Below are positions 6,291-11,286 of a stretch of DNA of 11,286 nt, piece after piece. The notes below the pieces were generated by a model, which was not told the origin of the DNA, did no database searches, and saw only the letters and a list, made by a program, of their open reading frames with translations. A program made the position numbers and the translations under genes. Source of the DNA: CAWULT01 sp963923455 (GTDB lineage: Bacteria; Acidobacteriota; Vicinamibacteria; Vicinamibacterales; UBA2999); NCBI GenBank assembly GCA_963923455.1, contig CAWULT010000136.1, positions 1-11,286 on the forward strand, read 5' to 3'. Position 1 is the first letter of the stretch, and the number at the start of each line of letters is the position of its first letter.

Positions 6291-7640
6291 TTGAACGACG
6301 CCCTGCTGCAGCGGCTGTTCGACCTCGAGGCGCGCCGCACCACGACCGGCCGCGAGATTCAGGCCGGGCTCACGACCTTTGCCGCGATGGCGTACATCCT
6401 GGCCGTGCACCCGGCCATGCTGGCGGAAACGGGCATGGACCGCGCGGCGCTCGTCACGGTCACGGCGCTCAGCGCCGCCGCGGCCACGGCCGTGATGGCG
6501 CTCCTCACCAACTACCCCATCGCCCTCGCGCCGGGCATGGGCATCAACTCGTTCTTCACCTACACCATCTGCCTCGGAGCGGGCGTGCCGTGGCGGCAGG
6601 CCCTCGGCATGGTGTTCGTCAACGGCGTCGTGTTCCTGGCGCTGTCGCTCGGCGGCGTCCGCGAGCGCATCATCCAGGCCATCCCATACGGCCTCAAGAT
6701 CGCCATCACCTGCGGCATCGGCCTCTTCATCGCGTTCGTCGGGCTCAAGAACGGCGGCGTCGTCGTGGCCAGCCCGGCCACGTTCGTCACCCACGGCGAC
6801 TTCACCAGCGGACCCGCCCTCGTGTGCCTGGGCGGCATTGCAATCACGCTCGTGCTCGTCGCGCGCGGCGTGCCCGGCGCCATCGTCATCGGCATCGCCG
6901 CGACCACGCTGACGGGGCTCGTCGTGCCCGACGGCCGCGGCGGTACGGTCACGGCCCTGCCCGCCGCACTCGTCTCGGCGCCGGCCTCGCCTGCACCGCT
7001 CGTGCTGCAGCTCGACCTCGCCTTCCTCGGCGATCGGGCCGGGTTGTTCAAGGCACTGCCGCTCGTGCTGACGCTGTTGCTCGTGGACCTCTTCGACAAC
7101 CTCGGCACGCTCATCGGCGTGACGAAGCGGGCCGGGCTGCTCGACCCGCAGGGCAACCTGCCCAGGGCCGGCCGCGTCCTCGTGGCCGACTCGCTGGCCG
7201 CGATCCTGGGCGCCCTGCTCGGGACCTCGACGGTGGTCAGCTACATCGAATCGGCGTCGGGGGTGGAGGCGGGCGGGCGCACCGGGCTGAGCGCGCTCAC
7301 GACGGCCGCATGCTTCGTCCTGGCGCTGGCGTTCACGCCGCTGTTCCTGACGATCCCGGCCGCGGCGACCGCGCCCGCGCTGGTCGTCGTGGGCGTGTTC
7401 ATGCTGCAGTCGGCGGTGGAGATCGACATGGCCGACTTCGCCTCCGCCGCCCCCGCCGCGCTGACGCTGCTCTCGATTCCGCTGACGTTCAGCATCGCCG
7501 AAGGCATCGGCCTCGGCCTCGTCGCCGCGGCCGTTCTCGCCGTCGGCACGGGACGGCCACGCCAGCTGACGCCCACTGCCTACGTGATGGCGTTCGTGTT
7601 CTTCCTTGAGTTCTTCCGGCTGCCGCCGTTCGGAGGCTGA
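6291..7640 (+). CDS. NCS2-family purine permease (AzgA/PbuG-like)
   Basis: This 449-residue, highly hydrophobic protein matches the AzgA/PbuG branch of nucleobase-cation symporters in length and motif order: TTFAAMAYILAVHP (28-41), NYPIALAPGMGINSFF (74-89), GLFIAFVGLKNGG (144-156), LVDLFDNLGTLIGV (264-277), and GTSTVVSYIESASGVEAGGR (311-330) followed by TGLSA. Relatives import adenine, guanine or hypoxanthine with protons across the inner membrane; the substrate cannot be chosen from sequence. Small departures from the usual motifs are APGMGINS (often NA) and DLFDNLG (often DTxG). The only plausible start is TTG at 6291: the frame is closed 24 bases upstream by the TAG of the previous gene, no ATG or GTG lies between, and the family N-terminus fits. 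A weak GGGACGGG precedes it. The gene is convergent with the VOC gene. Confidence 0.93.
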   Translation: MNDALLQRLFDLEARRTTTGREIQAGLTTFAAMAYILAVHPAMLAETGMDRAALVTVTALSAAAATAVMALLTNYPIALAPGMGINSFFTYTICLGAGVPWRQALGMVFVNGVVFLALSLGGVRERIIQAIPYGLKIAITCGIGLFIAFVGLKNGGVVVASPATFVTHGDFTSGPALVCLGGIAITLVLVARGVPGAIVIGIAATTLTGLVVPDGRGGTVTALPAALVSAPASPAPLVLQLDLAFLGDRAGLFKALPLVLTLLLVDLFDNLGTLIGVTKRAGLLDPQGNLPRAGRVLVADSLAAILGALLGTSTVVSYIESASGVEAGGRTGLSALTTAACFVLALAFTPLFLTIPAAATAPALVVVGVFMLQSAVEIDMADFASAAPAALTLLSIPLTFSIAEGIGLGLVAAAVLAVGTGRPRQLTPTAYVMAFVFFLEFFRLPPFGG

Positions 7641-7694
7641 GGCAGGCCCGGCCAGGCGCGGCCCGCACGCGGCGGCCCGCGCCCGCGTGGTCGC
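7641..7694. other. Convergent intergenic spacer with GC-rich hairpin potential
   Basis: This very GC-rich spacer lies between two convergent stops. GGCGCGG at 7655-7661 can pair with CCGCGCC at 7677-7683 across a 15-base loop. There is no T-run on either strand, so it is not a typical intrinsic terminator. It may simply reflect base composition. Confidence 0.25.
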
Positions 7695-8573
7695 TCACTG
7701 GATCTTGTCGAGCCCCTCGGTCAACTCGATCACCACGCCCCAGGGATCGACCATCTCCGCGGTGCCGATGCCGCCGAGCGCCTGCACCTTCCGGTACGGC
7801 ACGGTCAGCTTGATGCCCTTCGCCTGGAGTTCCCGGGTGAATGCCTCGAGGTTCCGCACCTCGAAGCCCACGTGATCGATGGCACGTCCCGCGGTGCCAG
7901 CGTGCGTGATGCCCTGGTCGCCTTCCCAGCGGAAGAAGTTCAGCATGTAGCCGACGCCCGGCAGGTCGGCGCCGATGAAGAAGTCGGTCTGTCCGGGGCG
8001 CAGCGTGGCGTTGAACGCCTTCATGTACCACTGCTGCATCTCGACGTACTGCTTGTTGATGAAGTGGACGTGGTGATGCGCGATGGCCGGCGCGCTGGGC
8101 TCGGCTGCCGTCACCAGTTCGATCTTGAACCCGTCGGGGCCGACGATGTACGAAAAGCGGCCATACGGCGCCTGCGTGCCCTGTGCCGCGGCGGCCTCCT
8201 GGCCGGGCGCCGGCTCACGGCCGCTCGTCAGCTTGTAGCCGGCCGCGACGATCTTCGTCGTCATCGCCGGCACGTCGGGCACCGCGAAGCCGATGTGATC
8301 GAACGCGGTGCCGCGGGTCGGACCCGTGGGCTTCTGCACGCGGAGGAACAGGAACACGCCCGGGAACTTGATCACGTCGATGCCGTTGTACTTCATCGGC
8401 GTCCCGCCCAGCGTGTCGACCCAGAACTTCCGGTGCTCCGCGACGCTCGTCACGTTGAGGTGATAGTGCCCCACGACCACGGGCGCGGTCTTGTTCAGGA
8501 TCTGGGCCGACGCCAGCCCGGCATGGGCGAGCACCTGCAGCGTCACGACGATGGCGATGGCGAGTCGGATCAT
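7695..8573 (-). CDS. Secreted double VOC (glyoxalase/extradiol dioxygenase fold) protein
   Basis: The 292-residue product has a signal peptide (1-24, ending ASA-Q) followed by two VOC domains, about 30-155 and 163-290. Each half shows a His-His-Glu set at the positions used for metal in this fold: H38 (GHYHLNV), H93 (FDHIGFAV) and E152 (KIELV) in the first; H168 or H170 (HHHVHF), H234 (IDHVGFEV) and E283 (VIELT) in the second. Both halves also carry a GPDGF- or DPWGV-type turn before the last strand. Such proteins include glyoxalases, extradiol dioxygenases and fosfomycin-type resistance enzymes, so the reaction here is open. Export is unusual for enzymes using cytoplasmic cofactors such as glutathione. 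The ATG at 8573 is chosen for the signal peptide and a GAGGA site four to five bases upstream; an ATG at 8654 would extend through the promoter. It appears to be a single-gene unit. Confidence 0.9.
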   Translation of the reverse strand: MIRLAIAIVVTLQVLAHAGLASAQILNKTAPVVVGHYHLNVTSVAEHRKFWVDTLGGTPMKYNGIDVIKFPGVFLFLRVQKPTGPTRGTAFDHIGFAVPDVPAMTTKIVAAGYKLTSGREPAPGQEAAAAQGTQAPYGRFSYIVGPDGFKIELVTAAEPSAPAIAHHHVHFINKQYVEMQQWYMKAFNATLRPGQTDFFIGADLPGVGYMLNFFRWEGDQGITHAGTAGRAIDHVGFEVRNLEAFTRELQAKGIKLTVPYRKVQALGGIGTAEMVDPWGVVIELTEGLDKIQ

Positions 8574-8618
8574 GGCGTCCTCGTGTTCGAGCCGCGACAA
8601 CGGCGGTGCGGCGGGACG

Positions 8619-8624
8619 ATTATA
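8619..8624 (-). promoter_or_regulatory. Perfect -10 (TATAAT) for the VOC gene
   Basis: The minus strand reads TATAAT, 45 bases before the ATG at 8573, in otherwise very GC-rich DNA. The hexamer 17 bases upstream (CCCGTA) is a poor -35, so the promoter may depend on an activator or another -35 recognition. It lies just beyond the terminator of the RRM gene, so the VOC gene is likely transcribed on its own. Confidence 0.6.
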
Positions 8625-8660
8625 GCGACCGCCACTCGCCGTACGGGAGAACACGGTCGG

Positions 8661-8700
8661 AAAAAGCGAAGGCCAGGGACATACGCCCTGGCCTCCGCTC
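8661..8700 (-). terminator. Intrinsic terminator after the RRM gene
   Basis: On the minus strand AGGCCAGGG (8694-8686) pairs perfectly with CCCTGGCCT (8678-8670) around the loop CGTATGT. The stem can extend to about 15 pairs with two G-U wobbles and is followed by TTTTT (8665-8661). It starts 33 bases after the RRM stop and separates that gene from the VOC promoter. This is the clearest terminator in the window. Confidence 0.9.
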
Positions 8701-8732
8701 GAACGACTCCCGCGCCATCCGGCGCGTGGACG

Positions 8733-9035
8733 CTACCAGCGCGCTTCGCGCTTCTGGCGACCGTACCCGCCGCCGTTGCCACCGGCGCTGCGCACCTGGG
8801 GCTTGGCTTCGTTGACGGTCAGACGGCGTCCCTCGAACTCGCGCTGGTCGAGCGCCTGGCACGCGGCGCGGGCCTGCTCGTCGTCGAGCATCTCGACGAA
8901 GCCGAAGCCTCGCGACTGGCCCGTCTGGTGGTCGCGGACCAGCTTCACGGAGTCGACCTCGCCGAGCGGCGAGAAGAGGTCCTGAATCTGGTGCTCATCG
9001 GTGCGGAAAGACAGATTGCCTACGTAGATTCGCAT
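8733..9035 (-). CDS. RRM-domain RNA-binding protein
   Basis: This 100-residue protein is one RNA recognition motif with a short basic Gly-rich tail. RNP2 is IYVGNL (3-8) and RNP1 is RGFGFVEM (42-49); the aromatic residues at the usual RNA-stacking positions (Y4, F44, F46) are present. The tail (84-100) has GGNGGGYGR followed by basic residues. Small bacterial RRM proteins bind single-stranded RNA in the cytoplasm, and in cyanobacteria some are linked to cold response and RNA localisation; the role here is not known. The ATG at 9035 has AAGGAA six bases upstream. A strong intrinsic terminator follows. The upstream gene on this strand encodes omega, ending 154 bases before this start, so both an own promoter and read-through from it are possible. 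Confidence 0.95.
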   Translation of the reverse strand: MRIYVGNLSFRTDEHQIQDLFSPLGEVDSVKLVRDHQTGQSRGFGFVEMLDDEQARAACQALDQREFEGRRLTVNEAKPQVRSAGGNGGGYGRQKREARW

Positions 9036-9189
9036 ACACGTTCCTTGTGAAAGGTTGGAGACAGCGGGTCGGTGCTACTTGGAGCGTGCAGGAAGGACTT
9101 CGCAGGCTTGCTGACGCAGGGCAGAACGATTCGCGGGAACCAACAGTGAGCTTCCAGTCTAGCACGGATTCCGCGACCGCGCGGCCGGC
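9036..9189 (-). promoter_or_regulatory. Upstream region and long leader of the RRM gene
   Basis: The minus strand has TAGACT at 9156-9161, preceded by TGC, as a -10 candidate (four of six consensus bases); the -35 position is GC-rich and unconvincing. If it is used, the RRM mRNA has a leader of about 115 bases. AAGGAA lies before the ATG. I see no known riboswitch or clear hairpin in the leader. Confidence 0.35.
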
Positions 9190-9384
9190 TCAGGCGGGCT
9201 CGGCGACCGCCGGCTCGACGACGGACGCGGCCACGTGGCCGCCGGCCACCTCCAACTGCGCGATCACCGCGGGCTTGTGTAGCCCGGATACGCGCGGGAG
9301 GCACCCGGACATCAACTGGTGCGTCCGCAGCGCGGACACGACGACGAATTCGAACGCATTGCTGCCAGAAGGGCGAGAGACCAT
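9190..9384 (-). CDS. rpoZ: DNA-directed RNA polymerase omega subunit
   Basis: The 64-residue product matches the core of RNA polymerase omega. FEFVVVSALRTHQLMSGC (11-28) aligns with the E. coli segment FDLVLVAARRARQMQ, PRV (30-32) follows, and HKPAVIAQLEVAGGHV (36-51) aligns with DKTTVIALREIEEGLI. Omega binds the beta-prime subunit, helps polymerase assembly and, in some bacteria, ppGpp sensing. The protein is short because the tail is only a few Ala/Pro/Glu/Val residues, as in other short omegas. The start is ATG 9384 or the adjacent in-frame GTG at 9387, which would sit about 9 bases from the GGGAAGG site; an ATG at 9450 would add a 22-residue extension. Omega genes commonly sit next to gmk in many bacteria; no such neighbour is visible, so this may be a relocated or second copy. 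Confidence 0.78.
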   Translation of the reverse strand: MVSRPSGSNAFEFVVVSALRTHQLMSGCLPRVSGLHKPAVIAQLEVAGGHVAASVVEPAVAEPA

Positions 9385-9669
9385 CACCGAACCCAGCCTT
9401 CCCGAGAACGGAAGCGTGACGGGCAGGACCGTCGGGACGGCCGCCACCACGCGGGGACGATGCTTTGATGAGAAGGATGCTGCCGGACGGCACGACGGGC
9501 GGGGCGGCGCTCAGGAAAGCCTGCCGAGCATACCACGCGTCCCGCGGATGCCCGGGCGCTGCGGTATCCTCTCTCGGCCCGCGCCTCGCGGGATGCCGGC
9601 GGACCACTGCCGCAGGCACCGTCGGTCATCGGCCATGGCGGGACAGCGCACCGCGAAGGAGTGCACGTG
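9385..9669. promoter_or_regulatory. Divergent intergenic region between omega and MBL-fold genes
   Basis: I see no convincing gene in these 285 bases. Open frames crossing it are shadows of composition. On the plus strand, TATCCT at 9565-9570 is a -10 candidate for the MBL gene without a good -35, followed by a perfect 6-base inverted repeat, CCCGCG/CGCGGG, at 9578-9592 with a three-base loop. AAGGAG at 9656-9661 is the ribosome binding site for the ATG at 9670. On the minus strand, GGGAAGG about 12 bases before the omega ATG is a likely ribosome binding site. Confidence 0.45.
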
Positions 9670-10602
9670 ATGCAGCGAACGATGGTGTTGGGCGCCCTGC
9701 TCGGCGTGGGTGCGTTGTCGATGGCCGTGTACGGGCAGGCGCCGGCCGGGCCGTCGGCACGGGCCCTGGCCGCCACGAAGATCGAGCGGGTCAAGGACAA
9801 CCTCTACGTGATCACCGGTTCGGGTGCCGACGACCAGGCTGCGTTCAGCGGCGGCAACACGGCCGTCTTCGTCACCGACGCCGGCGTCACGCTGGTCGAC
9901 ACCAAGCTGGCCGGATGGGGTCCGGCGATCGTCGAGCGCGTCCGGAGCGTCACGAGCAAGCCCATCACCCGCATCATCAACACCCACACGCACGGCGACC
10001 ACACCGGCAGCAACGAACACTTCGGCGCCACCGTCGAGAGCGTCGTCCACGAGAACACCAGGGCCAACATGGCGAAGATGGACGCCTTCAAGGGGAACAA
10101 GGCGGCGTTCCTGCCGAAGACGACCTACAAGGACAGGCTGACCCTCGGTTCCGGTCGGGACCAGATCGACCTCTACTACTTCGGCCGCGCGCACACCGAC
10201 GGCGACACCTTCGTGGTGTTCCGCGCGGCGCGGACCATGCACGTCGGCGACGCCTTCGCGTGGAAGGCCCTGCCCTACGTCGATCGCGACAACGGCGGCA
10301 GCGTGGTCGAGCAGCCGAAGACGCTCGCGCGCGCGGCCGCCCTCACCGGCGTCGACACCATCATCAACGGTCACGTACCGGTGGCGCCGTTCCGCGACCT
10401 GCGGGAGTACGCGGACTTCACGGCCGAGTTCGTCGCGCTGGCCGAGCGGTCGCTCAGGGCTGGCAAGACGGTGGATCAGGCCGCGGCCGAGTTCGCGGTG
10501 GCCCCTCGATTCAAGGGCTACGCCGTCACGGTCAACCCGGCGTTCGCCGGCGCCAAGGGCAACATGCAGATCGCCTACGACGAACTGCGGGCGCGGAAGT
10601 AG
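9670..10602 (+). CDS. Secreted metallo-beta-lactamase-fold hydrolase
   Basis: The 310-residue product has a hydrophobic signal (1-22, ending VYG-Q) and the full MBL metal signature: H106, H108, D110 and H111 in NTHTHGDHTGSNEHF, H175 in GRAHTDGD, D194 in HVGDAF, and H235 in NGHVP. This gives two metal sites like glyoxalase II and class B3-type enzymes. Relatives include lactonases, thioesterases, alkylsulfatase-like proteins and beta-lactamases, and the substrate cannot be chosen by motif. Export points to the periplasm. The C-terminal 70 residues form a helical region (AERSLRAGKTVDQAAAEF) often seen in uncharacterised secreted members. ATG 9670 is chosen because AAGGAG is eight bases upstream; in-frame GTGs at 9661 and 9667 are alternatives. 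The gene is convergent with the DUF6644-like gene, with 9 bases between stops and no terminator between. Confidence 0.93.
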   Translation: MQRTMVLGALLGVGALSMAVYGQAPAGPSARALAATKIERVKDNLYVITGSGADDQAAFSGGNTAVFVTDAGVTLVDTKLAGWGPAIVERVRSVTSKPITRIINTHTHGDHTGSNEHFGATVESVVHENTRANMAKMDAFKGNKAAFLPKTTYKDRLTLGSGRDQIDLYYFGRAHTDGDTFVVFRAARTMHVGDAFAWKALPYVDRDNGGSVVEQPKTLARAAALTGVDTIINGHVPVAPFRDLREYADFTAEFVALAERSLRAGKTVDQAAAEFAVAPRFKGYAVTVNPAFAGAKGNMQIAYDELRARK

Positions 10603-10611
10603 GCACGCCCC

Positions 10612-11100
10612 TCACCAGTAGCCGATCAGGCGCCCGGCCCCGACCGCCACGAGCCAGCACACGAGCGAGACGCCCCCCGACACCGCGAGCTGCCGATCCT
10701 CGCGCGCGGTCAAGGGGCGTTCCGCCTTCTCGGTCCAGGCGGGCAGCCGGGAAAGGACGGCCACGTTGGCGAGCCCCAGCGCCACTGCCGCGAGTTTGAT
10801 CGGCAGGAAGGGGTTGCCCTGGTACTCGGTGGCGTTGGTCGTGATGAGGCCGGCGCCGCTGACGAGCGCCACCGCGAGCCCGGCCCCGGCCACCCGGACG
10901 AGGGGGCCGGCCATCGCGTCGAGCGGCACGCCGCGCCACAGCCCGAGCAGCCGAAGGTCGAGCACGAGCACCGACCCGAAGAGCGACGACACCCCCAGGA
11001 TGTGAGTCAGGTTGACGAGCCCGTAGGTCCACACGCCGGACTCACGCATGGCGTGACCCAGCGCGGAACTCTCGAGCCAGGCCAGCAGTGCGGCAGGCAC
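10612..11100 (-). CDS. Four-helix membrane protein, DUF6644-like
   Basis: This 162-residue protein begins with LLAWLESSALGHAMRESGVW, then has four hydrophobic segments at about 26-50, 64-88, 99-119 and 138-160. The first contains a conserved-looking H33 in LTHILG, followed by LVLDLRLLGL. This arrangement (a short amphipathic WLE start, a His in helix 1, and D-L-R-L-L-G after it) is what I associate with the DUF6644 family. The function of that family is unknown; the helix histidine could bind heme, which is only a guess. It should sit in the inner membrane. The start is GTG at 11100 with no clear ribosome binding site, 15 bases after the stop of the upstream gene, suggesting coupled translation with the DUF6152-like protein. 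Confidence 0.8.
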   Translation of the reverse strand: MPAALLAWLESSALGHAMRESGVWTYGLVNLTHILGVSSLFGSVLVLDLRLLGLWRGVPLDAMAGPLVRVAGAGLAVALVSGAGLITTNATEYQGNPFLPIKLAAVALGLANVAVLSRLPAWTEKAERPLTAREDRQLAVSGGVSLVCWLVAVGAGRLIGYW

Positions 11101-11115
11101 GGCGCGGGACGCGCG

Positions 11116-11286
11116 TCAGTTGCGGTCGGGATAGACGTTGAACGTCCTGCCGTTCCAGGTCACCCGCTCGGTCTTGACCTCGTAGCGCTTCGGGTCGCGG
11201 TTGCGGTGCCCGTGCACGGTGACCTGCGCGCCGACCGGGATCACCTTCTCGGTGAGGCCGGCGCGCTCGGTGCGAGCCGGCGGCGC
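11116..11286 (-). CDS. DUF6152-like protein, C-terminal part (partial at window edge)
   Basis: The frame is open from the right edge to the TGA at 11116-11118, giving 56 residues; the N-terminus lies outside the window. The visible part runs IPVGAQVTVHGHRNRD, KRYEVKTERVTWNGRTFNVY and ends PDRN. The order 'vpvGa.VtV.GhR.rdp...e.ktE.v...Gr.y..YPdr' matches what I know as DUF6152, small exported beta-rich proteins of unknown function, usually of about 110-130 residues, which would leave the signal peptide and half the domain outside. The arrangement with a DUF6644-like membrane gene downstream, 15 bases away, suggests one transcript and possibly one complex. The family assignment is by memory of the motif. 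Confidence 0.75.
   Translation of the reverse strand, partial: APPARTERAGLTEKVIPVGAQVTVHGHRNRDPKRYEVKTERVTWNGRTFNVYPDRN

Noticed and set aside
4671..6794. A 707-residue open frame on the minus strand
   Set aside because: It is antisense to the M28 peptidase end, the unknown secreted protein and the permease start. Its composition is Arg/Val/Asp/Gly-rich with no domain motif.
4856..7609. A 917-residue open frame on the plus strand spanning three genes
   Set aside because: It lies out of frame with the signal-peptide protein and the permease, both of which show family or export features. Its translation is a run of Arg, Ala, Pro and Gly, typical of shadow frames in high-GC DNA.
7655..7683. 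GC-rich hairpin between convergent genes as a terminator
   Set aside because: The arms are short, the loop is long and there is no T-run on either strand, so I kept it only as a low-confidence note.
9465..10799. A 444-residue plus-strand frame over the MBL gene
   Set aside because: It is shifted relative to the frame with the complete MBL metal signature, and its Arg-rich translation has no motif.
1..11286. CRISPR array, tRNA, rRNA, insertion sequence or phage genes
   Set aside because: I saw no regularly spaced direct repeats, no tRNA-like cloverleaf, no rRNA segments and no transposase or phage motifs in the coding regions.

Overview
The window looks like a contig end from a high-GC bacterium, most likely an Acidobacteriota of the Vicinamibacteria type. 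This rests on the strong G/C preference at third codon positions, many small secreted or periplasmic enzymes, a DUF6152/DUF6644-type pair at the right edge, and -10-like hexamers very close to start codons. The lineage is an inference from gene style, not a marker-gene identification. The first 45 bases are not biological: they are an Illumina Nextera i7 index plus transposase adapter, so the left edge is an assembly or trimming artefact that cuts the first gene.

Layout. (1) 46-3194, minus strand: a compact run read right to left, made of a secreted PQQ-type sugar dehydrogenase, a pirin-like bicupin, a short WrbA-like flavodoxin-fold protein, and a secreted protein of unknown function cut off by the adapter. 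Gaps are 4, 7 and 33 bases, so this is probably one operon with a redox theme. (2) 3273-7640, plus strand: a secreted M28 zinc peptidase with a large insert, an unrecognised secreted protein with distant Vps62/NPP1-like features, and an AzgA/PbuG-type purine permease of the NCS2 group. (3) 7695-9384, minus strand: a secreted protein with two VOC domains, a 100-residue RRM RNA-binding protein with a clear intrinsic terminator, and a 64-residue RNA polymerase omega subunit that is easy to miss. (4) 9670-10602, plus strand: a secreted metallo-beta-lactamase-fold hydrolase. (5) 10612-11286, minus strand: a four-helix DUF6644-like membrane protein and the C-terminal part of a DUF6152-like protein running off the right edge.

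The divergent pairs (3194/3273 and 9384/9670) and convergent pairs (7640/7695 and 10602/10612) split the window into five transcription blocks. Most products carry N-terminal export signals, so this is largely a neighbourhood of envelope and periplasmic enzymes. I found no mobile element, CRISPR array, tRNA or rRNA. I see no clear new multi-gene system. The best leads are the redox operon, the unrecognised secreted protein at 5010-6266, the isolated omega gene, the doubled VOC protein, and promoter-like hexamers placed at start codons.
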